Positions 11,088 through 19,326 of a stretch of DNA of 64,000 nucleotides are shown here, piece by piece. The notes below the pieces were generated by a model that had not been told where the DNA came from, made no database searches, and saw only the letters and a list, made by a program, of their open reading frames with translations. The position numbers and the translations under genes were made by a program. The stretch is taken from NCBI RefSeq assembly GCF_014647055.1, contig NZ_BMOL01000010.1, forward strand, positions 92,479-156,478. Reading direction: 5' to 3'. Numbering within the stretch: position 1 is the first letter of the stretch; each line of letters opens with the position of its first letter. Source of the stretch: Deinococcus aerolatus. Its GTDB lineage: Bacteria > Deinococcota > Deinococci > Deinococcales > Deinococcaceae.

Positions 11088-11308
11088 GCAGGGAGCTGAC
11101 TGCCGCGCTGGCCGCTACCGGGCACACCGATCACACCCTGAAGCTGTGGCCCAGACCGGGCCACAGTCTCGGCCCAGCGGCAGACCTCACGCGCGATGGC
11201 TTTGCCGCAATGGCCGCCGGGCCGAGGAACGACATGGCGGCGTGGCTGCGGGCAAAGGCGCGCACCCGGACCGGCACGCTGACCCGGCGGGTGTGGCAGG
11301 TGAGCTAG
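11088..11308 (+). pseudogene. 3' remnant of an alpha/beta hydrolase gene
   Basis: The frame ending at the TAG at 11306-11308 reads RCRELTAALAATGHTDHTLK, then LWPRPGHSLGPAADL and NDMAAWLRAK. This is the C-terminal segment of serine alpha/beta hydrolases, including the His of the catalytic triad (GHSLG). The nucleophile elbow and the rest of the domain are missing upstream; the preceding sequence has no coherent frame. The end overlaps the 3' end of rdgB on the other strand. Confidence 0.5.
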
Positions 11309-11898
11309 AGGGCCGCCTGTTGGTGCGCCGCCTTCAGGGCCGCGAGCGCCCGGCCCCGGTGGCTGATCGCCTGTTTCTCGGCCACGGTCATCTCGGCCAG
11401 GGTGCGGGTCTGGCCGTCGGGGACAAACAGAGGATCGTAGCCGAAGCCGCCGCTGCCGCGCGGGCCTTCCAGCAGCGTGCCGGGCAGTTCGCCCCGGTAC
11501 GTCTCCACGTGCCCGTTGGGATGGGCCAGGATCACCACCGACACGAACCGGGCACGGCGGTTGCCCTGCCCGCGCAGCCGCTCCAGCAGGTAAAGGTTGC
11601 GCTCCAGATCGCTGTCCCGGCCGCCAAAACGTGCGCTGTACACGCCCGGCTCGCCGTTCAGGGCGTCCACCTCGATGCCGCTGTCGTCGGCCAGGGCGTA
11701 GGTGCGGGTCATCAGCGCCACCGTGCAGGCCTTCAGGGCAGCGTTTTCCTCGTAGGTGGCGCCGGTTTCCTCGGGCAGGGTCAGGTTCCCCAGCGGCCGC
11801 AGGGTCCAGCCCAGTTCCGCCAGCGCCTCGCCGATCTCGCGCACCTTGCCGGCGTTTCCTGTCGCCACCGTCACCTGCATTGCCCCGTTGTTCGTCAC
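11305..11898 (-). CDS. rdgB: XTP/dITP diphosphatase (Ham1/RdgB)
   Basis: 197 residues. The enzyme hydrolyses non-canonical purine triphosphates (dITP, XTP) to monophosphates, preventing their incorporation into DNA. Signatures: ATGNAGKVREI near the N-terminus, ALADDSGIEVDALNG with the catalytic acid, GVYSARF, SGGFGYDPLF and EKQAISHRGRAL. GTG 11898 is chosen because TACACT lies 7 nt upstream at 11906-11911; the ATG six codons later is the alternative. It is a DNA-precursor cleaning gene, useful in a radiation-resistant organism. Confidence 0.95.
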   Translation of the reverse strand: MTNNGAMQVTVATGNAGKVREIGEALAELGWTLRPLGNLTLPEETGATYEENAALKACTVALMTRTYALADDSGIEVDALNGEPGVYSARFGGRDSDLERNLYLLERLRGQGNRRARFVSVVILAHPNGHVETYRGELPGTLLEGPRGSGGFGYDPLFVPDGQTRTLAEMTVAEKQAISHRGRALAALKAAHQQAAL

Positions 11899-11905
11899 GC
11901 CCCAG

Positions 11906-11911
11906 AGTGTA
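11906..11911 (-). promoter_or_regulatory. -10 box of rdgB (leaderless GTG start)
   Basis: TACACT on the minus strand, 7 nt before GTG 11898. Confidence 0.5.
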
Positions 11912-11963
11912 CGGGGAAAAGCGCGGCGTGGTGTGCATGGCCGCGCGGTGCAGGTGGCCGCTC

Positions 11964-12671
11964 TTAGCGTGCCCGGGCCGTGCCGTCTGCCCCCCGTAGC
12001 GGCAGTTCGGCACGCACCCGCCAGCGGGCCTCACCTGGGCGCCTCTCGAACAGGGTCAGGCCCGTGTAGGTCTGCGCGATAAAGGGCCGCAGGCGCCCTT
12101 CCAGCTCGCGGCGCAGGCCCTGTGGATCGGTGCCGCCGTAGGGTTGCACCACGGTGAAATGCGGCTGCCAGGTGTCCAGCCCGCGAGGCGTGTGCAGCAG
12201 CGACATGCGGGCGGCTTCGTGCGGCTGCCCCCACAGCCCCCGCGCCACCGGCCCGGAAAAGGGCGAACGCGTCACGAAGCGCGACAGGCGTGCGAGCAGC
12301 AGGGTGTGCGCCACCAGCAGGGCGGGGGAAGGGTCGAGCTGCAGCACCCAGGTTTCGCCGTCGTCCCAGACCTCGATCCTGCCGCCGCTCAGGGACAGGT
12401 CCGCGTCCGGCGACAGGCTGTCGACGCAGGCCCGCGCCTCGGCCTCCAGGGCGGACCACCACGCGGGATGGGTACCGAACCCCTCCACCACCGTCAGATG
12501 AAACCCGAAGGGTCCGGCGTCGGCCTGCCACTCCGGACGCAGAAAGGCAGGCAGGACCAGGTCGCGCTGGGCCCGCACGTCGAATCCCAGCAGTTCGGAA
12601 CCGCTGCGGTACAGCGCGGAATCGGCGCCGGGACACAGGTAGACGGCAAAGGACGGTGCGGTGTCGGGCAT
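11964..12671 (-). CDS. 2H phosphoesterase superfamily protein
   Basis: 235 residues. Two H-x-T motifs about 113 residues apart, GFHLTVVEGF (residue about 57) and QPHFTVVQPY (about 170), define the 2H fold of RNA 2',3'-cyclic phosphodiesterases and 2'-5' RNA ligases. The layout also resembles DUF1045-type proteins. The substrate cannot be told; RNA end processing or a small cyclic phosphate are both possible. No ribosome-binding site is obvious. Confidence 0.75.
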   Translation of the reverse strand: MPDTAPSFAVYLCPGADSALYRSGSELLGFDVRAQRDLVLPAFLRPEWQADAGPFGFHLTVVEGFGTHPAWWSALEAEARACVDSLSPDADLSLSGGRIEVWDDGETWVLQLDPSPALLVAHTLLLARLSRFVTRSPFSGPVARGLWGQPHEAARMSLLHTPRGLDTWQPHFTVVQPYGGTDPQGLRRELEGRLRPFIAQTYTGLTLFERRPGEARWRVRAELPLRGADGTARAR

Positions 12672-12813
12672 GCAGGATTGTGGCAGATGCCGGTCTGGCG
12701 CGGCCCTTCACGTGGGGGTTATCCTGGATCTCGGCTCCTGTTTCAGCAGTGAGAGCGCCGCCACAGGCCCCGCCGCTGTCAGCCTTGCTCCGGTGTCCCG
12801 GTCCGGCTGACCG

Positions 12814-12819
12814 TATAGT
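12814..12819 (+). promoter_or_regulatory. -10 box of the beta-helix gene
   Basis: TATAGT 8 nt before ATG 12828; very short or no leader. Confidence 0.5.
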
Positions 12820-12827
12820 GTGGCCTC

Positions 12828-14033
12828 ATGCGGTCAGGTTCCCGTCTCTCGTTTCTTTTGCTGGTGTGGCTGTTGGCCGCTCCTGTGGGCGAGGCGCAGA
12901 CCATCAAGTACGACAAGCCCATCGTGATCGTCAAGGGCGGCACCTACCGGGGCAACTGGCAGAGTCTGGACCCCAAGGTTCCGGCGGTGACCGTCGCTAC
13001 CGGTCAGAAGGTGGTGATCGAGAACTCCAACATCCGCAGCAAGGGCCACCTGATCTTCAGTGCCTTCAAGAAGGCCAACCTCACGGTTCGCAACACCCGT
13101 GGAACAGCCCTCAACCCGGACCGGCCGCTCAGTGAACACCGCTATCCAGGCCGGTTTCTACATGCCGAGGAATTCGTGAATATTCTCGTGCAGAACAACG
13201 AACTGGTCGGAACCTCGGGCATCTACCTGCGGGCCTATCAAGGCAAGGCAAGTCAGGGGCAGACCGTCAAGATCCTGCGCAACAAGGTCCGCAACATCAA
13301 CGGACGTTACAGCGTGGGTGTGGGCCGGTTCTCGGACAAGGAGTTCCGGCTGGTTCAGTTCGTGCAGTTCAATGCCGTCCGGCGCATCAGCGGGGCAGAG
13401 ATCGCCTGGAACGAGGTCATCAACGAGCCGGGCAAGAGCCGGCCCGAGGAGAACATCAATATGTACCTGTCCAGTGGCGTGCCCAGCAGCCGGATCAAGA
13501 TCCACGACAATTACATCCAGGGCGCCTACGCCGTCAACCCACGGGTCAACAGCTACGCAGGCGGCGGCATCAACGCGGGCGATGGCAGCGGCAAGACCCT
13601 GGCCGAGGCCGCGGGCCACATTCTGGTGTACAGAAACCAGATCGTGTCGACGTCCAACAACGGGATTGCGGTGTCTGCCGGACACGACATCGAGGTGTAC
13701 AACAACCGGCTGATCGCCAGCGGATACCTGCCCAGCGGCGCGCCTATTGCAGCCCAGAACGTGGGCCTGTACGTATGGGATCCCCACAACGACAGGGCGA
13801 AAAAGACCTTTTTCAACAATATCGTCCGCGACAATCTGGTGGCCTGGGGCAATCCGCTCAAGGGCAGGGAGGCGCAGAATCCCGTGTGGTTCCCCGATTG
13901 CGAGCCGGGCAAGTGCCGTGCCAACAGGACCCTGCCCGGCCGCGTCACGCTGACCATGGAGCGTCAGGAGTACACCCGCTGGCAGGCCAAGCTGAAGTCG
14001 GCCAAAATAACGGTGGGACCTGTTTCCAAATAA
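12828..14033 (+). CDS. Secreted right-handed beta-helix protein
   Basis: 401 residues with a signal peptide (residues 1-23, cleavage after GEA). The body consists of parallel beta-helix coils rich in Asn and Val, e.g. KVVIENSNIRSKGHLIFSAF, ILRNKVRNINGRYSVGV, IKIHDNYIQGAYAV, IEVYNNRLIAS. Such folds occur in polysaccharide lyases, C5-epimerases and glycosidases. No catalytic signature is certain. It lies upstream of, and in the same direction as, the exopolysaccharide operon but has its own promoter, so a role in cutting or modifying the same polymer is inferred from context. Two cysteines near the C-terminus (DCEPGKC) may form a disulfide. Confidence 0.75.
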   Translation: MRSGSRLSFLLLVWLLAAPVGEAQTIKYDKPIVIVKGGTYRGNWQSLDPKVPAVTVATGQKVVIENSNIRSKGHLIFSAFKKANLTVRNTRGTALNPDRPLSEHRYPGRFLHAEEFVNILVQNNELVGTSGIYLRAYQGKASQGQTVKILRNKVRNINGRYSVGVGRFSDKEFRLVQFVQFNAVRRISGAEIAWNEVINEPGKSRPEENINMYLSSGVPSSRIKIHDNYIQGAYAVNPRVNSYAGGGINAGDGSGKTLAEAAGHILVYRNQIVSTSNNGIAVSAGHDIEVYNNRLIASGYLPSGAPIAAQNVGLYVWDPHNDRAKKTFFNNIVRDNLVAWGNPLKGREAQNPVWFPDCEPGKCRANRTLPGRVTLTMERQEYTRWQAKLKSAKITVGPVSK

Positions 14034-14426
14034 AGGTTGGATTTCCAGGGAAAGCCTGGCTGAGGTGTGGCCCGGACTCCGGGCGTGTCTCAGGCAGAGA
14101 TGTGTCGTGCTAGGAAAAGGGGAGAGGCTGCGTTTTCTGACCACACCTCTTCAACCCAGCCTGGCTGAGCTATGGGCTGGATGTCTATGTGCGGGGTGCT
14201 GCGTTTATCCCGCACATAGACGGCAGCGCCATGTCGGCTGATCAGTGGCCCTGTATTGAATGCTTCTCAGATCCGGCTTAGGACTGTCTCATATGACGGT
14301 GTGAAGCGATCTCTTAACGGCTGGAAATCGATATTTGTCGGCGTACACTTTGTTTTTGTGCCCCCTTCTGGGGGTGTGGAGGCGGCGTGTAATGACGGAT
14401 TTTTCACCTTTGGTCAAATTAAAGGG
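14034..14426 (+). other. AT-richer intergenic stretch with hairpins
   Basis: About 390 bp without a convincing gene. It holds a perfect 13-bp inverted repeat (14183-14195 and 14209-14221), a small CCCCC-ttct-GGGGG hairpin at 14361-14374, and base composition visibly lower in GC than its surroundings from about 14240 on. A 62-codon open frame at 14256-14444 has no start signal or similarity. Confidence 0.6.
14183..14221 (+). repeat. Perfect 13-bp inverted repeat (hairpin)
   Basis: Left arm GTCTATGTGCGGG at 14183-14195, right arm its exact reverse complement at 14209-14221, loop 13 nt. No T tract follows on either strand. It could be the 3' end of the beta-helix transcript or a protein-binding site. 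Confidence 0.7.
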
Positions 14427-14432
14427 TATAAT
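14403..14432 (+). promoter_or_regulatory. Promoter of the exopolysaccharide operon
   Basis: A consensus -10 box TATAAT at 14427-14432 with TTCACC at 14403-14408, spacing 18. Transcription should start near 14439, leaving an 85-nt leader before the glycosyltransferase start at 14524, unlike the leaderless style of most genes here. Confidence 0.6.
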
Positions 14433-14473
14433 TCCTCTCGTTGAATAGGCTCAAACAATGCTTGTTGGCCATC

Positions 14474-14498
14474 AGCGCTGCGTTGCGCGCTTTTTTTT
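14474..14498 (+). terminator. Terminator-like hairpin in the leader of the glycosyltransferase operon
   Basis: Stem AGCGC (14474-14478)/GCGCT (14487-14491) with an 8-nt loop, then a run of eight T (14491-14498). It lies between the promoter and the first gene, so it would act as an attenuator if it forms. The stem is short, so efficiency is uncertain. Confidence 0.45.
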
Positions 14499-14523
14499 CT
14501 CATGCCGGTTCCGGAGTTTGTTC

Positions 14524-15993
14524 ATGTTGATGTCATCACAGTCCAGCGCTCCCCGCATTGCCCTGTACACGGAGGGAACGTACCCCCAGGCCCATGGGGG
14601 CGTCAGCGTGTGGGTGGATCAGCTGGTGCGTGGGCTGAGGGACCACCGGTTCGTGGTCCAGGCTGTATCCGGGCTGCCGTTTGAGCGGGCGGCGCTGGAG
14701 TTGCCGGACAACGTGAGCTTCACGCAGGTGCCGCTGTGGGGCCAGCCGCCCCCTGCGCCCGGGCGTCCGGATGCCGCCCGCCGGCGCGCGGTGGAAGACG
14801 CGTACGCGGCGCTGCTGGACGGCCTGTGCACGATGGATCTGGACCTGTTCGCCACCGGCTTGCGGGCGCTGAGTGAGCTGGGGCAGGCCGGTGGCCTGAC
14901 GGCGCTGCTGGACACACCGCGGCTGGCCCGGCTGACGCTGGAGCGGTGGTCCGGGCACGCGGCCCAGCAGGCGGCCACCCGTGGGCGCGGCGACGCCCGG
15001 CTGCCGCTGCCGACCGTGGCCGATGCCCTGGACGCCCAGCTGTGGCTGGAACATGCGCTGCGTCCTATGGGCCATCCGGCCCCGCAGGCAGACGTGGGAC
15101 ACGCCGTCAGCAACGGCTTTGCGGGGCTGCTGGCGCTGCACGGCCTGTGGACCCACGGCGCCCCGTTTGTGCTGACCGAACACGGCGTGTACCTGCGCGA
15201 GCGCTACATGGAGTTCCGCCGCAGCACCTACCGTCCGGGCTTCAAGGGCATGCTGCTGCGCTTTTACCGCCTGCTGTGCAGCCTGGTCTACCGCGAGGCC
15301 ACGCTGGTGCTGCCGGGATCGCACTACAACCGCCGCTGGGAAGAGCGGCTGGGCGCGCATCCCGACAAGATCAGGTGCGTGTACAACGGCATTGACCCCA
15401 ACATTTTCCCGCCGGCCGAGCAGGAGCCGGACGCGAGCGTGGTGAGCTGGGTGGGGCGCATCGATCCCCTCAAGGACATCGAGACGTTGATCCGCGCCTT
15501 CGATCTGGTGCGCCGCCGCAATGCGGGCGCGCAATTGCGGCTGTTCGGCGGGACCCCGGCGGGCAACGAGGGCTACCTGTATCAATGCCAGAGCCTGACC
15601 CAGCAACTGAACCTGACTGAGCACGTGACCTTCGAGGGCCGCATCGACGACATCACCGACGCCTACCGTGCCGGGCAGGTCGTGGCCCTGACCAGCGTCA
15701 GTGAGGGCTTTCCCTACACCGTGATCGAGGCCATGGCGATGGGCCGGCCCCCGGTGGCCACCCGTGTGGGCGGCGTGCCAGAGGCAGTGGGGGACGCCGG
15801 ACTGATCGTGCGCCCACGCGACGTGATGGGCGTGGCCAGCGCACTGACCCGCCTCCTGGACGACGCACCGCTGCGTGCCCGGCTGGGCCGCGCCGCGCGC
15901 GAGCGGGTCATGGAACTGTTCACGCTGGACGGCTGCCTGGACGCCTACCGGCGGGCCTACCCGCTGGTGCTGGCCGGAGGAAACGGACTGTGA
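14524..15993 (+). CDS. pelF: PelF-type GT4 glycosyltransferase
   Basis: 489 residues from ATG 14524 (GGAG 7 nt upstream; ATG 14530 also possible). The N-terminus RIALYTEGTYPQAHGGVSVW is the PelF (DUF3492) signature; PelF is the cytoplasmic UDP-sugar transferase of the Pel exopolysaccharide system. The C-terminal GT4 half has YNGIDPNIFPP, VSWVGRIDPLKDIETLIRAF, and the nucleotide-binding E-x7-E in SEGFPYTVIEAMA. HGVYLRERYMEFRRS matches the family's acceptor region. The stop overlaps the next gene's GTG by 4 nt. Function as polymerising transferase for a hexosamine-type polymer is inferred from PelF. Confidence 0.85.
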   Translation: MLMSSQSSAPRIALYTEGTYPQAHGGVSVWVDQLVRGLRDHRFVVQAVSGLPFERAALELPDNVSFTQVPLWGQPPPAPGRPDAARRRAVEDAYAALLDGLCTMDLDLFATGLRALSELGQAGGLTALLDTPRLARLTLERWSGHAAQQAATRGRGDARLPLPTVADALDAQLWLEHALRPMGHPAPQADVGHAVSNGFAGLLALHGLWTHGAPFVLTEHGVYLRERYMEFRRSTYRPGFKGMLLRFYRLLCSLVYREATLVLPGSHYNRRWEERLGAHPDKIRCVYNGIDPNIFPPAEQEPDASVVSWVGRIDPLKDIETLIRAFDLVRRRNAGAQLRLFGGTPAGNEGYLYQCQSLTQQLNLTEHVTFEGRIDDITDAYRAGQVVALTSVSEGFPYTVIEAMAMGRPPVATRVGGVPEAVGDAGLIVRPRDVMGVASALTRLLDDAPLRARLGRAARERVMELFTLDGCLDAYRRAYPLVLAGGNGL

Positions 15994-17408
15994 CCGGTGG
16001 CGGCAGGCGCGAGGTGCTGCAGGCCGGGGCACCCAGCGCTGGCGGCGAGTTCGGTCGCCAGAGAGGGTTTTCTTCGCAGGACGTGCGGGAGAGCGGGGTG
16101 CGGCCCGGCTCTTCCAGTCCCCGCCTGCAGTTGCCCGGTGACCTGCCGGAGCGGCTGCGCGAGGTGGACCTGAAGCTGGCGGCCGAGCGCTCAAACGCCG
16201 TGGACGCCGAGGAACTGGCCGCCTACCTGGAGGCCGACGGCCTGGGGGACGAGGTGCTGCGCGACCGCTACGGCACCGACGGTCTGTTCGACGCCGCCGA
16301 GATGCTGTACCGGCAGAAGGGTACCGGACGGGCACTGGACCGGCTGACCGTGCCCGGTGCCCCGCCGTTTCCCTGGCGGATGCTGCTGCGCGGGCCGTTG
16401 TACCTGCTGCCGGGGCTGGCAGGCCTGCTGATCGCCCGCACCCTGGGACCGGCCGCCGATCACGCGTTTGTGCTGGCGGCGGCCTTCGGCTGGGGCTGGT
16501 CTATGACAGTGGCTGGGGTGCGCTACGCGGAGCCCTTCTCCGTGCCGGGCCGCGCCCTGCGCCTGACGCTGCTGGTTAGCGCCGGGGCCGGGCTGCTGGG
16601 CGGAGGCGTGATTGCGGCGGCACTGGGCGGTTCCGGTGCCGTCCTCACCGGCGCGCTGGTGGGCGGAGCGGTGGCGCTGTCCAGCGGCGCGGCGGGCGTG
16701 CTGCTGTCGCTGGGACGGCTGGGGCAGTTCGCCGGAGCCTTTGCCAGCCCGCTGCTGGCCGCCGGCATCGTCATGTCGCTGCCGTCGCGCCCGGCCGCGC
16801 TCGCGGCGCTGGCCCTGCTGGCCGCTGTTCCGGCCGTGGCGGCCCTCAACGTGACCCGCGCTCGCGGCAGCCTGAACGCGGCCTGGGCCACCCTGCGCCC
16901 CCACCTGCCCCACGCCGTCTACGGCTGGACCATGGCCGCCGCCTTTGTGGCCCTGAGCGCACGGCTGGGCATCTGGCCGCTGCTGCCGGTGATTCTGGGG
17001 GCCGGGCTGCTGGAGGCCGGCGTGTGGCACGTGCAGGAACGCCTGCAGACCGCAGCCCGCAGCGTGCGCGGCCTCACGCAATTGCGCCGCGTGGGCCTGT
17101 CCACCGTGCTGCTGGGGGCCGCCGGCTACGGCGCGGCGCTGGGCGCCGGGCTGGTCGCGCTGGCCGGGTTCGGCCTGCCGATCGATTTGCCGGCCTCGCT
17201 GCCCACCCTGGCGCTGTACAGCGCCGCGCTGCTGCTCAGCTCCTGGCTGGCCAACCAGGGGCGCACCACCTTTCTGACAGCGGTCTGGGCGCTGGGCGCG
17301 GCGGCCCTGCTGCTGGGCCTGCCCCCGCCCCTGTTCGCCCTGCTCGCCGTGCTCGCGCTGCTCGCGCCCACCCTGTCCACCCTCTCTGACCCCAGGAGTT
17401 ACCGCTGA
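15990..17408 (+). CDS. Polytopic membrane protein, possible PelG counterpart
   Basis: 472 residues from GTG 15990. The first 130 residues are soluble and charged, with QLPGDLPERLREVDLKLAAE and a helical segment. From residue 130 there are about 11-12 hydrophobic segments (e.g. LYLLPGLAGLLIARTLG, FVLAAAFGWGWSMTVAGV, LPVILGAGLLEAGV). No family is certain by eye. Position directly after a PelF-like gene, where PelG (MOP-fold transporter) stands in pel operons, suggests an export or synthase-membrane partner. It overlaps both neighbours (GTGA upstream, TGATG downstream), so the three proteins are probably made together. The N-terminal start could be internal. Confidence 0.65.
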   Translation: MTGGGRREVLQAGAPSAGGEFGRQRGFSSQDVRESGVRPGSSSPRLQLPGDLPERLREVDLKLAAERSNAVDAEELAAYLEADGLGDEVLRDRYGTDGLFDAAEMLYRQKGTGRALDRLTVPGAPPFPWRMLLRGPLYLLPGLAGLLIARTLGPAADHAFVLAAAFGWGWSMTVAGVRYAEPFSVPGRALRLTLLVSAGAGLLGGGVIAAALGGSGAVLTGALVGGAVALSSGAAGVLLSLGRLGQFAGAFASPLLAAGIVMSLPSRPAALAALALLAAVPAVAALNVTRARGSLNAAWATLRPHLPHAVYGWTMAAAFVALSARLGIWPLLPVILGAGLLEAGVWHVQERLQTAARSVRGLTQLRRVGLSTVLLGAAGYGAALGAGLVALAGFGLPIDLPASLPTLALYSAALLLSSWLANQGRTTFLTAVWALGAAALLLGLPPPLFALLAVLALLAPTLSTLSDPRSYR

Positions 17409-18445
17409 TGACCCAGACTGCCCCGCCCCGCCCCTCCGTTCCCACCTCTTCCCAGCGCCCGCTGGTGGCCGTGACTGGCGCCGACGGCTTTATCGGCTCG
17501 CACCTGACCGAGGAACTGGTCCGCGCCGGTTACCGCGTCAAGGCCATGGCGATCTACAACTCGCAGGGCTCGTACGGGTGGCTGGACACCGTGCCCGCCG
17601 AAACCATGCAGCATGTGGAGGTGCAGCTGGGCGACGTGCGCGACGCGGGCAGCGTTCGGGCGCTGATGCAAGATGCCCAGACCGTCTACCACCTGGCCGC
17701 GCTGATCGCCATTCCTTACTCCTACGTCGCGCCGCGCTCGTACGTGGAGACCAACATCACCGGCACGCTGAACGTGCTGGAGGCTGCCCGCGAGCTGGGC
17801 ACCGCGCGGGTGGTCCACACCTCCACCAGCGAGGTCTACGGCACCGCCCGCACCGCGCCCATTCACGAAAGCCACCCCCTGCAGGGCCAGTCGCCGTACT
17901 CGGCCACCAAGATCGGCGCCGACAAGCTGGCCGAGAGCTACTTCCTGAGCTTCGGGTTGCCGGTGGTGACCCTGCGGCCCTTCAACACCTACGGCCCGCG
18001 CCAGTCGGCCCGCGCGGTGATTCCCACCATCATCTCTCAGGTGGCGGCGGGGCGGCGCGAGATCCGGCTGGGTGACCTGCGGCCCACCCGCGACTTCAAC
18101 TACGTCGCCGACACCGCCCGGGCCTTCCGCGCTGTGGGCGAGGCGGGCAGCGAGGTCCTGGGCCACACCCTGAACGCCGGCTCGGGCCGCGAGATCACCG
18201 TGGGCGACACCGTGAAACTGATCGGCCAAGTGATGGGTGCCGAGCTGCAGGTCACCCAGGAAGACGTGCGGCTGCGTCCCGAGGGCAGCGAGGTCATGCG
18301 CCTGCTGGCGGACCACTCGGAGCTGAGCCGCCTGACCGGCTGGCAGCCCGAATTCACGCTGGAAGAGGGCCTGAAACGCACCGCCGCGTGGTTCACCGAT
18401 CCCGTCAATCTGGCCCGTTACCGCGTCGATCAATACACTGTCTGA
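17408..18445 (+). CDS. LegB-like NAD-dependent sugar-nucleotide 4,6-dehydratase/epimerase
   Basis: 345 residues, extended SDR. The NAD site is VAVTGADGFIGSHL (residues about 20-33). Catalytic motifs TSTSEVYGTA and YSATKIGADK (Tyr-x3-Lys) and the substrate-loop RPFNTYGPRQSARAVIPTI are near those of LegB, the UDP-N-acetylglucosamine 4,6-dehydratase of legionaminic acid synthesis, also HLAALIAIPYSY. It should convert an NDP-hexose(amine) to a 4-keto-6-deoxy or C4-epimer product for the polymer. The start codon overlaps the stop of the membrane protein; AGGAG lies 10 nt upstream. Confidence 0.85.
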   Translation: MTQTAPPRPSVPTSSQRPLVAVTGADGFIGSHLTEELVRAGYRVKAMAIYNSQGSYGWLDTVPAETMQHVEVQLGDVRDAGSVRALMQDAQTVYHLAALIAIPYSYVAPRSYVETNITGTLNVLEAARELGTARVVHTSTSEVYGTARTAPIHESHPLQGQSPYSATKIGADKLAESYFLSFGLPVVTLRPFNTYGPRQSARAVIPTIISQVAAGRREIRLGDLRPTRDFNYVADTARAFRAVGEAGSEVLGHTLNAGSGREITVGDTVKLIGQVMGAELQVTQEDVRLRPEGSEVMRLLADHSELSRLTGWQPEFTLEEGLKRTAAWFTDPVNLARYRVDQYTV

Positions 18446-18466
18446 GAGTCTTCTGAGTACGGATGA

Positions 18467-18510
18467 GCGCAGTGAAGCCTATTTGAAACGCTGTCTCTGA
18501 TCCACTGCGC
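18467..18510 (+). repeat. 8-bp-arm inverted repeat before the nucleotidyltransferase
   Basis: GCGCAGTG (18467-18474) and CACTGCGC (18503-18510) can pair over a 28-nt loop in the 142-bp gap after the dehydratase gene. The loop contains CGCTGTCTCTG (18489-18499), which recurs at 23406-23416 at the end of the cluster. Confidence 0.4.
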
Positions 18511-18587
18511 CTATCTGAATGGCCCCGCTCACCCCCCGCACACCCCACATTCACCCTGTCTCCATGTCGGCAGGAAAGGAGAAGCCC

Positions 18588-19325
18588 ATGCACGCAGTCA
18601 TCCTGGCCGGAGGAAAAGGCACCCGCCTGCGCCCCTACACCACCTGCGTTCCTAAACCGCTGGTGCCGATTGGCGACACCTACTCGATCCTGGAGATCGT
18701 GCTGTACCAGCTGCGTTCGCATGGCTTCTCGTCAGTAACGCTGGCGGTGGGGCACATGGGCCACCTGATCCGGGCTTTCGTGGGCGACGGCAGCCGCTAC
18801 GGACTGAAAGTGGAGTATACCGACGAGGAAACGCCGCTGGGGACCATCGGTCCGGTGCTGAATGTGCTGGACGATCTGCCCGAGCAGTTTCTGGTCATGA
18901 ACGGCGACGTGCTGACCAACCTGAATTACGGCGCGTTCCTGCGGGGCCACATCCAGTCGGACCGCCCGGTCACGGTGGCCACCTACAACCGCGAGATCAA
19001 GAGCGAGTTCGGGGTGCTGGACCTCAACGAGGCCGGCAACCAGATCACCGGCTTCCGCGAGAAGCCCACGGTGCATTTTCAGGTCAGCATGGGCGTGTAC
19101 GCCGTCTCCCGGGAGGCGCTGCGCGGCTACACGCCGGGGCAGGTGCTGGGCTTCGACACGCTGATGCTCGATCTGCTGGCTGCCGGGCAGTGTCCCGGCA
19201 GTGACCTGTTCGGCGGCTACTGGCTCGACATCGGGCGCCCGGAGGATTACGACATGGCCAACGAGCAGTGGCAGGAGATGTCGGCCATCCTGCTCCCCCA
19301 GTTGACACTGGACGCCGCCGATTAA
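18588..19325 (+). CDS. Sugar-1-phosphate nucleotidyltransferase
   Basis: 245 residues from ATG 18588 (AAGGAG 9 nt upstream; the longer frame to 18519 lacks support). The N-terminal signature AVILAGGKGTRLRPYT binds the nucleotide, and PLGTIGPVLNVLDD, NGDVLTNLNY and GYWLDIGRPEDYDMAN follow the NTP_transferase family order. It makes an NDP-sugar from a sugar phosphate and NTP. Its place between two SDR genes suggests it feeds them. The nucleotide (U, G or dT) cannot be told. Confidence 0.85.
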   Translation: MHAVILAGGKGTRLRPYTTCVPKPLVPIGDTYSILEIVLYQLRSHGFSSVTLAVGHMGHLIRAFVGDGSRYGLKVEYTDEETPLGTIGPVLNVLDDLPEQFLVMNGDVLTNLNYGAFLRGHIQSDRPVTVATYNREIKSEFGVLDLNEAGNQITGFREKPTVHFQVSMGVYAVSREALRGYTPGQVLGFDTLMLDLLAAGQCPGSDLFGGYWLDIGRPEDYDMANEQWQEMSAILLPQLTLDAAD

Positions 19326-19326
19326 C

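Noticed and set aside
13158..14144. 328-codon minus-strand frame across the beta-helix gene
   Set aside because: Shadow of the secreted beta-helix gene, which has signal peptide and promoter.
14256..14444. 62-codon frame in the AT-rich gap before the glycosyltransferase
   Set aside because: No start signal, overlaps the promoter and shows no similarity.
14458..14523. Upstream ATG in frame with the PelF-like gene
   Set aside because: It would add 22 residues through the T tract; GGAG and the PelF N-terminus support 14524.
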